A stretch of DNA of 64,000 bases from Pseudoalteromonas arctica A 37-1-2 (GCF_000238395.3 NZ_CP011025.1:372001-436000), one strand, 5' to 3'. Counted from the first letter of the stretch, positions 37,669-47,684 are shown. Program-made: numbers and translations. The notes: generated from the sequence alone by a model not told the origin.

Positions 37669-39387
37669 TTGAACATACTAACCGACAGTAACTTCCCAAT
37701 ATTTTTTAGTGGTGCACTATTGATGGCGATGATTGCCACTTTATTTGCCGTTAAAAATGCCAGTATTAAATTTAGCTATTTATGCACAGCAGCTGTTGGT
37801 TTGGCTATTTTGAGTACGGGCGCAGCTTGGCTTGCCATTTTACTTGCCTTTGGATTTTGTTTTCATTTATGGCAAGCCTTCGAGCGAAATAATTGGAGCA
37901 TGATTATTACCAGCTCAATGGCTGGTCTTTTATTTGTTGTTCTATTTTCAGCTCATTTATTATTGGAAGTTCCGTTATTTTGGGTTGTGTTAGCAATATT
38001 ATTATTAGCTATTGTTGGCTTTTTAAATGACGAAAGCGCTGAAATAGAAGTCGTGATAGAGCCAGAACCTACAGGTGATACATTTATAGAAGAGTCTCCG
38101 CTTTCGGTTTTTGCAGATAGAAAACAGTTACGCCAAGGTTACTATGCATGGTGCGACAACAAGCAAGTAAGTGCAGCGTTAATCGTTATTCGTCTTGAAG
38201 GATTTGAGCAAGTTAACCAGCATATAGGACGTGACTTTGGCGATATACTGTTAGCGCAATCGGCTAATCGAATAAAAGAGCTACTTTCAAGTGACGAAAT
38301 AGTGACTTTAACTGGGCAAGAAAAGCTAGCCCACTTAGGGGGCCTTAACTTTGCATTTATTTGTAGTTTCGCGAATCAAAAACATTTACATGAGTTGGTT
38401 ATTGAACAAATACTGGGTGCAACGCTTAAGCCATTTAATGTTGCTAACTGCACTGTAGAGGTAAAAGCGAGGGCGAGTTATGTTGATTGTAATGAGCAAG
38501 ACAATAACTTTGATAATTTAATATCGTACGCATACCTAGCACTCGATAGCCACCCAAATCGCAAGGTTGTGCCTTATCATCAACAAATGATGATTGAACT
38601 GCGAGAGCAACAAGCGCGACTAAAAGAATTAGCAAATATTGATTTTTCGAGCGAATTAGAACTCTATTTTCAACCTATAATTTGTAACGAAAACGGTCAA
38701 ATTGAGTTTTTAGAATTACTACTGCGTTGGCAGCACCCTAAGCAAGGAATTTTATCTGCTAATCGTTTTATTGACGACATAAGAATAGCAGGGCTTGGTT
38801 ACCCGCTTGCTAAATTTGTAATGGAGAGAGCCGCTGAACTTGCAATGGCGCTTAGAGTAGAAGGTATTTCTATACCGCTTAGCATTAACGTATTTGGCCC
38901 TGAAATGCTAAATGAAGAGTTTGTTGAATTTGTTGATGTTGTTATAAATGAACATCACTTAGAGGCGGGGGACTTAATTGTTGAATGCCCTTTACATATT
39001 TTTGCTGGTTTAGATGACAAAGGCCGAGGCATGATCGCAAGGCTTAATAACATAGGCTTAAAAGTATGCGTGGATGGACTTGGTGATAACCCGGTACTAC
39101 TTTCTAAGTTACCAAGTTTAGCGGTTGAGTATATTAAGGTCTCACCTTCACTTACCGCTGACTTTAGTAATCAAAACAATATACGCAGTTTAGTTGGTGG
39201 AATGGTTGATATGCATAGCCAACAAAAAACAAAAGTGATTTTTGAAGGAGTTGAAACACTTGAGCAACTTAAGTTTGTAAAAAGCTTAAAAGGTTATGCT
39301 GCCCAAGGTTATTACTTTGGTCACCCGCTAAGTAGTATCGGTTTAATGAGCTGGCTAAAAGAGTGGCGATCGGTTCAACAACGTTAA
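37669..39387 (+). CDS. membrane protein with degenerate GGDEF and EAL domains
   Basis: 572 residues from a TTG codon at 37669; the next ATG in frame (residue 19) would cut into the first helix. Three to five N-terminal transmembrane helices (about 10-120), then a GGDEF-like domain with GGLNF at 224-228 instead of GGDEF, and an EAL-like domain with ELL (349-351) for EAL and VDGLGD for DDFGTG. Both catalytic sites are altered, so it is probably a non-enzymatic c-di-GMP-related sensor or scaffold. It sits between hutI and hutG; whether it serves histidine metabolism is not known. Confidence 0.82.
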   Translation: MNILTDSNFPIFFSGALLMAMIATLFAVKNASIKFSYLCTAAVGLAILSTGAAWLAILLAFGFCFHLWQAFERNNWSMIITSSMAGLLFVVLFSAHLLLEVPLFWVVLAILLLAIVGFLNDESAEIEVVIEPEPTGDTFIEESPLSVFADRKQLRQGYYAWCDNKQVSAALIVIRLEGFEQVNQHIGRDFGDILLAQSANRIKELLSSDEIVTLTGQEKLAHLGGLNFAFICSFANQKHLHELVIEQILGATLKPFNVANCTVEVKARASYVDCNEQDNNFDNLISYAYLALDSHPNRKVVPYHQQMMIELREQQARLKELANIDFSSELELYFQPIICNENGQIEFLELLLRWQHPKQGILSANRFIDDIRIAGLGYPLAKFVMERAAELAMALRVEGISIPLSINVFGPEMLNEEFVEFVDVVINEHHLEAGDLIVECPLHIFAGLDDKGRGMIARLNNIGLKVCVDGLGDNPVLLSKLPSLAVEYIKVSPSLTADFSNQNNIRSLVGGMVDMHSQQKTKVIFEGVETLEQLKFVKSLKGYAAQGYYFGHPLSSIGLMSWLKEWRSVQQR

Positions 39388-40433
39388 GTGTTTTCTTTGG
39401 CTTGTAGGTAGCTATTTACAAGTGCACTAATCACTTGCCCTACATGGGCAGCACCGGCATCTAACCCGTTAGGGTGCTGGCTAGGCGCTGCTTCACATAA
39501 GTGTAAGTACTTAGAGTGCCGGTGGCTTGCAGCTAAATGCACAAAGTGCTCAGTGTCACTCACACTAAATCCGCAATATGTATACGCACTAACTGGCATA
39601 TAAGTAATACTATCTAAATCAACTTCAACACCCAGTGGTAAATCATTAAAATTACTTAGTGCATTTTCAATTGCCTGCGTTAGTGTGATTTTTCGCTTAA
39701 CTTGTATAGATTGATAGCTATCAAACTTAAAGTTAGCTTCACTCATTGCATCTATAATTGCTTGATTATTTTTTAATTCATGTAAGCCAATAACATGGTA
39801 ATTACTTAGATGTTGCTCGTTATACGCGTAGCGAAAACCATTACCACTATGGCGACCTTCACATTCTCTAAAATCGGCATGAGGGTCAAAATTGATAGCA
39901 TTAACAGGCGTGTTTTTTGACTTACTTAGCGCGCGAATAATACCTAAGCAATTATTGTGACCTCCGCCAATGACGATTGGCTCAAGCCCTGCTTTAAAAA
40001 TAAGGCTTAATACTGACTCTACGCGTTCATCAAGTTGTTGGCATAAATCTCGTAATTGAGTTAACTGCTGGGCTTGCTGATTATTAAGTTGGTTGCTTTG
40101 CGCCATTAAATCATCAGTATTTACTTCACCCAATAAAAGTACTTTTTGAGTGGCAATAAATTGATTATGAGGTTGGTTTAAAAAACATTTTAAAAAAGCA
40201 GACCATGCTTCGTTTGCACCGCCATTTCCTAAATTTGCTTTTGGGCCAATATCTTCGCAAATACCAAGAAGTACGTAGCGAATGCCAAATTGAGCTGCGT
40301 CAATAAGTGCTTGTTGCAGGTTTACTTGAGTGTCTAGCAAGGCCATTGATTGCCATGCTTTTTTTTCATTTACGCGGCTAGAGCAAAGTGCTCTAACCGC
40401 GCTTTCATCATATACTTTTAAATGGGAGGTCAC
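39384..40433 (-). CDS. hutG: formimidoylglutamase
   Basis: 349-residue arginase/ureohydrolase-family enzyme splitting N-formimidoyl-glutamate into glutamate and formamide, the last hut step. Manganese-binding GGGHNN, NFDPHADFR and EVDLDS are present. It begins 1 bp after the rraA stop on the minus strand, and its stop overlaps the end of the GGDEF-EAL gene by 4 bp. No HutC-type palindrome lies before it; it seems to depend on the rraA promoter. Confidence 0.92.
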   Translation of the reverse strand: MTSHLKVYDESAVRALCSSRVNEKKAWQSMALLDTQVNLQQALIDAAQFGIRYVLLGICEDIGPKANLGNGGANEAWSAFLKCFLNQPHNQFIATQKVLLLGEVNTDDLMAQSNQLNNQQAQQLTQLRDLCQQLDERVESVLSLIFKAGLEPIVIGGGHNNCLGIIRALSKSKNTPVNAINFDPHADFRECEGRHSGNGFRYAYNEQHLSNYHVIGLHELKNNQAIIDAMSEANFKFDSYQSIQVKRKITLTQAIENALSNFNDLPLGVEVDLDSITYMPVSAYTYCGFSVSDTEHFVHLAASHRHSKYLHLCEAAPSQHPNGLDAGAAHVGQVISALVNSYLQAKENT

Positions 40434-40434
40434 G

Positions 40435-40932
40435 TTATACTTCTACAACTTCCAATTCTAATTCTTCTGCAGATAAAACAATGCCAGTACTATCAGCATA
40501 AATAAAGTCATCATCAAAAAATGATACACCGGCAAAGTTAACGCCTATAGCATCCTCGCCAGCACCTTCACTATCAGCTGCAACAGGGATAGAAGCAATT
40601 GCTTGAATGCCTAAATCAAGTTCTTCAAGCTCATCAACGTGGCGTACTGCGCCGTAAACAACAATACCATTCCAGTTATTTTCAAGTGCAAGTTCGGCCA
40701 ATTCAATATCAATAAGTGCACGGCGAGTTGAGCCACCACCGTCAATAAGAAGCACTAAGTCTGTACCGTCTTGAGAAAGTAATTCGCGGATCAGTTCATT
40801 ATTTTCAAAACATTTAACCGTTTTAATGCGGCCACCAAAGCTGTGTCGACCACCAAAGTTGATGAACATTGGCTCTAGCACGTCAACCACATCAGCAAAG
40901 TGGTCACATAAATCAGAAGTGCTGTAATCCAT
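40435..40932 (-). CDS. rraA: regulator of ribonuclease E activity A (RraA family)
   Basis: 165 residues. RraA-type fold with [39 protein letters not shown] and [17 protein letters not shown], close to E. coli RraA (161 residues), which binds RNase E and inhibits it; relatives can also be oxaloacetate decarboxylases/aldolases. It is first in an apparent rraA-hutG operon (1-bp gap), an unusual pairing. The acidic C-terminus ([12 protein letters not shown]) is typical. Confidence 0.92.
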   Translation of the reverse strand: MDYSTSDLCDHFADVVDVLEPMFINFGGRHSFGGRIKTVKCFENNELIRELLSQDGTDLVLLIDGGGSTRRALIDIELAELALENNWNGIVVYGAVRHVDELEELDLGIQAIASIPVAADSEGAGEDAIGVNFAGVSFFDDDFIYADSTGIVLSAEELELEVVEV

Positions 40933-41137
40933 TATTTTATCCTCAAAAGGTACATTAATTTATACCTCAGTATACCCTCCTTATAAGCAATAACAACGAC
41001 TTAATCGCAGTAAATTTAGACAAAACAAGCGCTAAATCATTAATCGCAATAATAGTGTCTTAAAAGCGTCACTCAATTGTTATTTACAACACATAAGCTA
41101 AATCGGTGTTCATATATTATGCAATGAGGGGGAAGTG

Positions 41138-41677
41138 ATGGATAACAATAATATGTTTAAAAGGGCAGCTCTGCTAGATGAGCAATTATTTTTAACTCTG
41201 TTTAATTGCAACTCACCGAAGTGGTTTAAAACAATGGCGTTTGGATTATCAAAAAGCGGTGATGGTGGGCTTTACATACTTGTGTGTTTAGCGGTGTGGT
41301 GGCTTAGTAATAATGAGCAGCAACAATTATTACCTGTAACGATATTAGTTGGTTTTGCTATAGAAAGGCCCATTTATTTACTGGCCAAAAATAGATTTGC
41401 CCGTATCCGTCCATGCGACTGCTTAGTAACAAATGCTTACATAGTACCCAATGATAAATTTAGTTTGCCCTCGGGTCACAGCGCTGCAGCGTTCTTAGTT
41501 GCGATTATACTAAGTCACTTTTTCCCTGAATATATATGGCTACTACTTAGTTGGGCTGCTGGTGTGGCTATTTCTCGTGTTGTATTAGGCGTACATTTTC
41601 CTGCTGATATTATTATAGGTGCGATTATTGGCAGTGTTTGTGGCTTATTCGCATTAGCGCTTGTGGTACCTGTATGA
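41138..41677 (+). CDS. PAP2-family membrane phosphatase
   Basis: 179 residues from ATG 41138 behind a GAGGGGGA site; a GTG just before it is less likely. Type 2 phosphatidic acid phosphatase with the three-part signature KNRFARIRP, PSGHSAAAF and SRVVLGVHFPAD, and about five transmembrane helices. The active site should face the periplasm; likely substrates are lipid phosphates such as undecaprenyl pyrophosphate or phosphatidylglycerophosphate, not decidable here. Overlaps the following glycosyltransferase by ATGA. Confidence 0.88.
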   Translation: MDNNNMFKRAALLDEQLFLTLFNCNSPKWFKTMAFGLSKSGDGGLYILVCLAVWWLSNNEQQQLLPVTILVGFAIERPIYLLAKNRFARIRPCDCLVTNAYIVPNDKFSLPSGHSAAAFLVAIILSHFFPEYIWLLLSWAAGVAISRVVLGVHFPADIIIGAIIGSVCGLFALALVVPV

Positions 41678-42705
41678 AAATATTGTATGGAGTGCAGGGT
41701 ACCGGTAATGGTCATATAACGCGGGCTAGGGTTATGGCAAGCTGCTTTAATAAACTTGGTATTGATGTTGATTATGTGTTTTCAGGGCGAGCAAATAAAG
41801 ATTACTTTGATATGCACGAATTCTCAAATTATAAAGCGTATAGGGGCTTATCGTTTAGTACTGAAAATGGGCAAGTCAAAAATTTAAAAACACTTAAAAA
41901 CATGCGAGTTTGTAAGCTGGTGAGTGATATAAAATCGCTTGATATAAAACAGTACGATTTTGTACTTAATGACTTTGAGCCAGTTACAGCATGGGCTGCA
42001 AAACGGGCCGATATACCCGTTATCGGTATTAGTCACCAAGCCGCATTTTTGTCAGAAAACGTACCTATATTTGGTCGTGGTGTACTTAGAAAATCGCTCA
42101 TCAAGCATTATGCACCAGCATCTACCTACTTAGGCGTACACTGGAAGCCATTCGCAAATAATATAATCCCGCCTTTTATTGCTCATCATAGTCATGAGAA
42201 TCCTGTCGCGGTACTAAATAAGGTATTGGTATATTTACCGTTTGAAAACTTAGATAGCATTGTTGATTATTTAAAAGACTTTCCCGAAAAAGAATTTTAT
42301 TGTTATCACCCAAATGCCTGCAATCAGTCTTTTGGACATATACATTTGCGACCACCCTCACGCTCTGGTTTTTTAAATGATTTAGCAAACACGAGTGGCG
42401 TTATTGGTAATGCGGGGTTTGAGCTTGCCAGTGAAGCGCTTAAGTTAGGTAAGAAGTTACTATTAAAGCCTTTAGATGGGCAGTTTGAGCAAACCGCAAA
42501 TGCACAAACTTTGTTTGCCATGGGCATGGCGCATGTTATGAACTATTTAAACCCGCAAGCCCTTGATGACTGGAATAGCGCCCCGCAAAATAAGCAAATA
42601 AATTACCCTAGCGATCCCGCGCCTTTAATTGATTGGTTGGTTAAACAACAGTGGAATAACACACAATCGTTACACAAAGATTTGTGGGATAGTGTCGCTT
42701 TATAG
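41674..42705 (+). CDS. glycosyltransferase, MJ1255/VC2487 family
   Basis: 343 residues from ATG 41674, which overlaps the PAP2 stop (ATGA). GT-B-like fold: N-terminal GVQGTGNGHITRARVM resembles the MurG/UGT glycine loop, and the C-terminal half has GVIGNAGFELASEALKLGKKLLLKPL, the nucleotide-sugar binding region. Cytosolic. Acceptor unknown; coupling to a lipid-phosphate phosphatase suggests a glycolipid or isoprenoid-linked product, which is inference. Confidence 0.85.
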   Translation: MKILYGVQGTGNGHITRARVMASCFNKLGIDVDYVFSGRANKDYFDMHEFSNYKAYRGLSFSTENGQVKNLKTLKNMRVCKLVSDIKSLDIKQYDFVLNDFEPVTAWAAKRADIPVIGISHQAAFLSENVPIFGRGVLRKSLIKHYAPASTYLGVHWKPFANNIIPPFIAHHSHENPVAVLNKVLVYLPFENLDSIVDYLKDFPEKEFYCYHPNACNQSFGHIHLRPPSRSGFLNDLANTSGVIGNAGFELASEALKLGKKLLLKPLDGQFEQTANAQTLFAMGMAHVMNYLNPQALDDWNSAPQNKQINYPSDPAPLIDWLVKQQWNNTQSLHKDLWDSVAL

Positions 42706-42814
42706 CCATCATAATTAAGTAGCTTAGAATAACCAATAATAAAAAGTTAAATTAATGAGTCGCTTCTGAGCTATCAGCTATAATACAAATGCATATTTAA
42801 AAAAGGCGTTAGCG

Positions 42815-44695
42815 ATGAATTTTTTACAAAACTTAACAATCAAACGACGTTTACAGTTAAACGCAGTCGTTGTTGGTTTAGCAATGGTGGTCCTTTTATG
42901 CGTAATAATTTATGAAGCGAGAACAACGTTAAGCTTAAATAAAACAATTCAGCTTGCTGAAGAGCTTAATATCCATGAATTAGAACTGCGTAAACATGAA
43001 AAAAACTTTCTTTTTTATAAACAAGAAGAAGCATTAGACTTATTTGAACAAGATTATAACCAGCTTAAAAGTAAAATTGCTAAGTTGAATGTAATTATGC
43101 AAGAGCAGGGTATCGAAACCCAAAAAATAAGTAATCTCGATAATTTGGTAAGTGCTTATAACAATGACTTTATGAGTGTTGTTGTGCTACAAAAACGCAT
43201 AGGATTACACCCAAAAGATGGGCTGTATGGCGAACTAAGAAGTGCAGTACACGAGGTCGAAAGCTTGCTCAAAGAGCAAGATAATTACAAACTCTTATCT
43301 TCTATATTACAATTAAGACGGGCTGAAAAAGATTTTATGCTACGTTTTGATCTTAAGTATTTAACTCGATTTGATGAAGGGGTTGATACTTTAAAGCAGC
43401 AAATCGCTCAGGCTCAATTTGATACGGGGTACACAGCTCAATTAAATGGCTTTTTAAACTCCTACCAAACGCAATTTCAAGCATTGGTCCAGGCACAGGT
43501 TGAATTGGGCTTAGATTTAAATTCAGGTGCACTTGGAAAAATGCGTAAAAGTGTTGAACAAAGTGATGCAATCGTTGCGCAGATACTATTAAGCACTAAG
43601 CAACAGGTAGATAAAAGCGTTGAACAGGCACAATTTTTAGCCATTCTTATTTTTGTGATTGCTGGCATTATTGTTTTGATGTTGGTTTATTTCACGAGCC
43701 GCTCGATTATTGTGCCTATAGAGCGGGTTTATCACACCATTAACGATATTCGTCGTAATAATGATTTAAGCGTGATGATAGAGCAAACAGGTAAAGACGA
43801 AATTACCACCATGACGGTCGACTTTAATAGTTTAATAGGCGATTTTAAAAACTTAATTAACGAAGTTAATGGTGCTTTAAATACGCTTAACATAGCAACA
43901 GAGCATTTATCAGAAAGTACCGCAGCAACAAGCTCCGGTATGCAAGAGCAATTACATGAAGCCGACATGGTTGCAACTGCAGCCACCGAAATGCAGGCGA
44001 CGATTCAGGATATTTCACATAATACTGAAGCGGCTGCTAAAAAAGCAGAGTCAACAAACTTAAGTGCTCAACAAGGGCGCAGTGAAGTTGACTCTACCGT
44101 TAAGCACATTAGAGCTCTATCTGATTCGTTAGGGAATGCATCAAATGTAGTATCGCAACTTGAAAAAGATGGCGAAACAATTGGTTCAGTGCTTGATGTA
44201 ATTCGGGGGATTGCAGATCAAACAAATTTACTCGCACTTAATGCGGCAATAGAAGCGGCACGTGCTGGTGAGTATGGTCGTGGTTTTGCTGTTGTTGCAG
44301 ATGAGGTTCGTTCATTAGCGAAGCGTACTCAAGAGTCCACGAGTGAGATTGAAGGTATTATAAGTACCTTACAGCAGCGTACTCAAGAAGTGGTGAGTAT
44401 TATGCACAAATGTCGTTCTCAAGGCGATGAAAGTGCCTCGCAAGCAATTAAAGCAGGTGAGTTATTAGGCGCAATTACTGAAGATGTACAAACAATAATG
44501 GAAATGAGCTCTCAAATAGCGGTTGCTATTGACGAGCAAAGCCAAGTGGCATCAGAGGTTAATAAAAATGTAGTAAGAATTCGCGATATTGCGCAAGATG
44601 CAACTGAACATGCTGCTAAAAACGCCCAAACTAGCGAAGAAGTATCTGAGCAAGCTAGAGTGTTATTTAGCGCTATTGATAAGTTTAAAGTGTAA
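42815..44695 (+). CDS. methyl-accepting chemotaxis protein with helical (HBM-like) sensor
   Basis: 626 residues. TM1 (about 15-32), a periplasmic all-helical domain of about 240 residues holding two related blocks (LRKHEKNFLFYKQEEA and LRRAEKDFMLRFDLKY), which is the helical bimodular pattern seen in organic-acid receptors such as McpS, TM2 (about 273-293), HAMP, then a signalling domain with tip [32 protein letters not shown]. The ligand is not known. Monocistronic. Confidence 0.92.
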   Translation: MNFLQNLTIKRRLQLNAVVVGLAMVVLLCVIIYEARTTLSLNKTIQLAEELNIHELELRKHEKNFLFYKQEEALDLFEQDYNQLKSKIAKLNVIMQEQGIETQKISNLDNLVSAYNNDFMSVVVLQKRIGLHPKDGLYGELRSAVHEVESLLKEQDNYKLLSSILQLRRAEKDFMLRFDLKYLTRFDEGVDTLKQQIAQAQFDTGYTAQLNGFLNSYQTQFQALVQAQVELGLDLNSGALGKMRKSVEQSDAIVAQILLSTKQQVDKSVEQAQFLAILIFVIAGIIVLMLVYFTSRSIIVPIERVYHTINDIRRNNDLSVMIEQTGKDEITTMTVDFNSLIGDFKNLINEVNGALNTLNIATEHLSESTAATSSGMQEQLHEADMVATAATEMQATIQDISHNTEAAAKKAESTNLSAQQGRSEVDSTVKHIRALSDSLGNASNVVSQLEKDGETIGSVLDVIRGIADQTNLLALNAAIEAARAGEYGRGFAVVADEVRSLAKRTQESTSEIEGIISTLQQRTQEVVSIMHKCRSQGDESASQAIKAGELLGAITEDVQTIMEMSSQIAVAIDEQSQVASEVNKNVVRIRDIAQDATEHAAKNAQTSEEVSEQARVLFSAIDKFKV

Positions 44696-44698
44696 CTA

Positions 44699-44743
44699 AT
44701 CTGAACTCTGGATAGTAAATATCTTAACCAGGGTTTAGGTTAA
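44699..44743. repeat. inverted pair of the short 20-bp repeat motif
   Basis: TCTGAACTCTGG (44699 on) faces TTAACCAGGGTTTAGGTTAA (ending 44743), forming an imperfect inverted repeat just after the chemoreceptor stop. The right arm is a variant of the motif at 24667. It may act as a terminator-like stem or a small mobile repeat. Confidence 0.5.
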
Positions 44744-44781
44744 CTAATCTAAAAATACCCACCTAAAGTTACCAATAAGGT

Positions 44782-45156
44782 TTAAGGAATAAACTTTATT
44801 GGTACACTGTTTTTGTTTTGTTCGTGCTCGGCTACGCGTGCCGAATATTCATCGCTCAACGTTTGTTGCTGCGCTTGTAGTTTTTCAAAGTAACTCCAAC
44901 TGAACAGTCCACTATTGTGACCATCATCGAAATCTAAACGCAGTGCATAATGCCCGACAGGTACTATGTTTTTTATACCTACAGATTGTTTATTAAGTAC
45001 TAGCTTCATTGGACCAGAGCCATGGCCTTGCACTTCAGCAGAGGGAGAGTGAACGCGTAAAAATTCACAGCTAAAGACTGCTTGGCTATCGTCGTCAAAA
45101 TAAACATCTAAATTTTTACTCACGCTGTGGTAATGCACTTTTGTAACGTGTTTCAT
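44782..45156 (-). CDS. DUF971 domain-containing protein
   Basis: 124 residues covering the DUF971 (gamma-butyrobetaine hydroxylase N-terminal-like) domain: VHYHSVSKNLDVYFDD, FSCEFLRVHSPSAEVQGHG, VGHYALRLDFDDGHNSGLFSW. The function of the standalone form is unknown; the family has been linked to iron-sulphur or zinc binding. It lies downstream of hslVU, a common gammaproteobacterial arrangement, but a hairpin terminator separates it from hslU here. Confidence 0.85.
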   Translation of the reverse strand: MKHVTKVHYHSVSKNLDVYFDDDSQAVFSCEFLRVHSPSAEVQGHGSGPMKLVLNKQSVGIKNIVPVGHYALRLDFDDGHNSGLFSWSYFEKLQAQQQTLSDEYSARVAEHEQNKNSVPIKFIP

Positions 45157-45172
45157 TTTATATATCCCATTA

Positions 45173-45197
45173 AAAAGCCCCCAATCTGGAGGCTTTT
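45173..45197 (-). terminator. hslVU terminator
   Basis: AAAAGCCTCC / GGGGGCTTTT on the minus strand with one mismatch and loop AGATT, 22 bp after the hslU stop. Confidence 0.75.
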
Positions 45198-45218
45198 AGT
45201 ATAACGTTTATATTCGTT

Positions 45219-46547
45219 TTATAGAATGAAGCGGCTTAAGTCTTCATCTTCAACAAGTGCGCCTAGATGTTTTTCAACGTAAGCGGCGTCAATAACAAGT
45301 GATGAACCTGCTTTTTCAGAAGCATCGTATGAAATTTCTTCCATCAATCTTTCCATCACAGTATGCAAGCGACGAGCACCGATGTTTTCGGTTTTTTCGT
45401 TAACTTGCCACGCTGCCTTAGCAATACGCTCAATAGCATCATCACTAAACTCAATCGTTACTTGCTCAGTTTTAAGGAGCTCTCGTTGTTGCTCAGTAAG
45501 CGATGCATGCGGCTCTGTCAGGATACGTTTAAAGTCATCTGCAGTTAGTGGCTCAAGTTCTACTCGAATCGGTAAGCGACCTTGTAGCTCAGGTATCATG
45601 TCTGATGGTTTAGACATTTGGAACGCACCTGAGGCAATAAACAACATATGGTCAGTTTTAACCATACCGTGTTTAGTGTTTACTGTTGAGCCTTCAATTA
45701 ACGGTAGTAAGTCGCGCTGAACACCCTCTCGGCTCACATCAGGGCCTGAAGAATCACCACGTTTACAAATTTTGTCTATTTCATCAATAAACACAATACC
45801 GTTTTGCTCTACTGCAAAAATAGCTTGTTCTTTTAGCTCTTCAGGGTTTACTAATTTAGCGGCTTCTTCTTCCGTTAATAGTTTGAAGGCCTCTTTAATT
45901 TTTAACTTACGTTTAGTGCGTTTATCACCGCCCATGTTTTGAAACATGCTTTGTAACTGGTTGGTCATATCTTCCATACCAGGAGGCGCCATAATTTCTA
46001 CGTTTGATTGAGCTTGCGCTAATTCAATCTCGATTTCTTTATCATCTAATTGACCTTCACGTAATTTTTTACGAAATGTTTGGCGAGTAGATGAAGTATC
46101 GTCGCGTTGGCTTTCGCCATATTGATCTTTAACCGGTGGTAAAAGTGCATCTAAAATACGCTCTTCTGCTGCTTCTTCGGCGCGATGTTTAAACTTTTTA
46201 GTTTGCTGTTCGCGAGTCATTTTAATTGAAACATCAACGAGGTCACGTATGATCGTATCTACTTCTTTACCAACATAACCAACTTCAGTAAATTTAGTCG
46301 CTTCTACTTTAATGAATGGTGCGTTAGCAAGTTTTGCTAAACGGCGGGCAATTTCTGTTTTACCTACACCTGTTGGACCAATCATTAGTATATTTTTTGG
46401 TGTTACTTCACTGCGTAAATCTTCATTTAATTGCATACGGCGCCAGCGATTACGAAGCGCAATAGCGACTGCTTTTTTAGCTTTAGCCTGACCTATAATA
46501 TGCTGATCTAGCTCGTGAACAATTTCTCTTGGGGTCATATCAGACAT
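45219..46547 (-). CDS. hslU: HslU, ATPase subunit of the HslUV protease
   Basis: 442 residues (E. coli 443). AAA+ unfoldase: Walker [19 protein letters not shown] pore loop in [10 protein letters not shown], Walker B FIDEIDKI, sensor region and the C-terminal DLSRFIL that docks into HslV. It feeds unfolded substrates to HslV, mostly under heat stress. Starts 11 bp after hslV on the minus strand. Confidence 0.98.
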   Translation of the reverse strand: MSDMTPREIVHELDQHIIGQAKAKKAVAIALRNRWRRMQLNEDLRSEVTPKNILMIGPTGVGKTEIARRLAKLANAPFIKVEATKFTEVGYVGKEVDTIIRDLVDVSIKMTREQQTKKFKHRAEEAAEERILDALLPPVKDQYGESQRDDTSSTRQTFRKKLREGQLDDKEIEIELAQAQSNVEIMAPPGMEDMTNQLQSMFQNMGGDKRTKRKLKIKEAFKLLTEEEAAKLVNPEELKEQAIFAVEQNGIVFIDEIDKICKRGDSSGPDVSREGVQRDLLPLIEGSTVNTKHGMVKTDHMLFIASGAFQMSKPSDMIPELQGRLPIRVELEPLTADDFKRILTEPHASLTEQQRELLKTEQVTIEFSDDAIERIAKAAWQVNEKTENIGARRLHTVMERLMEEISYDASEKAGSSLVIDAAYVEKHLGALVEDEDLSRFIL

Positions 46548-46558
46548 AATAGTTCCTA

Positions 46559-47077
46559 TTATAATTCTTCGATTGTTTGGAAGTTATTAGTAAATACGCA
46601 GATGTTGCCTGCAATAGTTAAGCTTTTCTCTACTATTTCACGAGCGCTTAAATCTGTATTTTCTAAAAGGGCGGTTGCAGCTGATTGCGCAAAGTTACCA
46701 CCACTACCAATCGCAATTAAATCGTTTTCTGGCTGAACTACATCGCCATTACCGGTAATAATTAAAGAGGCTGTTTCGTCTGCTACAGCGAGCAGCGCTT
46801 CGAGTTTTCGAAGGGCACGGTCACTTCGCCAATCTTTAGCCATTTCTACTGCGGCTTTAGTTAGGTTACCTTGGTGCATTTCTAATTTGCTTTCAAAACG
46901 TTCGAAAAGAGTGAAGGCATCAGCAGTACCGCCGGCAAAACCAGCGATTACTTTGCCATTATAAAGACGTCGAACTTTGCGGGCGTTGCCCTTCATTACG
47001 GTGTTACCAAGTGAAACTTGGCCATCGCCGCCAATTACAACTTTGTCGCCGCGGCGAACACTTACGATAGTAGTCAT
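46559..47077 (-). CDS. hslV: HslV, peptidase subunit of the HslUV protease
   Basis: 172 residues from ATG 47077 ([20 protein letters not shown]), so that after Met removal Thr2 becomes the N-terminal nucleophile; an AGGA lies just upstream. A longer frame from 47092 would bury the catalytic Thr and is rejected. [24 protein letters not shown] and [11 protein letters not shown] fit the family. Part of ftsN-hslV-hslU. Confidence 0.97.
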   Translation of the reverse strand: MTTIVSVRRGDKVVIGGDGQVSLGNTVMKGNARKVRRLYNGKVIAGFAGGTADAFTLFERFESKLEMHQGNLTKAAVEMAKDWRSDRALRKLEALLAVADETASLIITGNGDVVQPENDLIAIGSGGNFAQSAATALLENTDLSAREIVEKSLTIAGNICVFTNNFQTIEEL

Positions 47078-47156
47078 GTTATTCCTCATCATCGAGCTGC
47101 AGAGGCAACTCGTAAAAAACGATTATGATGAGGTTATATGGGTGAATGGTTTATTT

Positions 47157-47684
47157 TCAAGTCCAGCCCCAAATTCCGCAGCCGACTATTTTTACACGTT
47201 TAAGTTTGTTTTTATCGCTTTCGGCTTGGCGTTTGGTTTTATAAGGGCCTAAACGTACTTTATACCAAGTACCATTGCTGCCTTCAGCCTGTTTTATCTC
47301 AGAAATGAGCCCTGCAAATGCGATTTTAGCTTTTAACGATTCAGCTTGTGCATGAGTCCTGAACGAACCGCATTGCATAACATAAGGACCTTTTTGCTCA
47401 AGTTCTTTTACTTCAACTTGAATCTCGTGGTTTCTAATTTCTTTAATAAATTCCGGTGTACGTGGAATAACAACTTCTACTTTTGCGGGTGCAGTTGGGT
47501 TAGCTTGTTTTTCGACAAGTTTTGGATCGGCATTACTTTTTATAAACCATAGTGTGTAGGCAAAACCACCTACAAGTAAGATGGCTATAACGGCTAAAAG
47601 AATAGGAAATGTTTTTTTAGCGGGTGCGTTTTTTTTACTGTTTCTGCCTGCAGGCTTTTTATTAATATAATCGTGCTGTGCCAT
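47157..47684 (-). CDS. ftsN: FtsN-like SPOR-domain cell division protein
   Basis: 175 residues: short basic cytosolic start (AQHDYINKKPAGRNSKKN), one transmembrane helix (about 27-48), a periplasmic linker and a C-terminal SPOR domain (about 97-170, GPYVMQCGSFRTHAQAESLKAKI...KVRLGPYKTKRQAE) that binds denuded septal glycan. The ending GCGIWGWT is typical of FtsN in this group. Shorter than E. coli FtsN (319). The priA-ftsN-hslV-hslU order supports the name. Confidence 0.87.
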   Translation of the reverse strand: MAQHDYINKKPAGRNSKKNAPAKKTFPILLAVIAILLVGGFAYTLWFIKSNADPKLVEKQANPTAPAKVEVVIPRTPEFIKEIRNHEIQVEVKELEQKGPYVMQCGSFRTHAQAESLKAKIAFAGLISEIKQAEGSNGTWYKVRLGPYKTKRQAESDKNKLKRVKIVGCGIWGWT

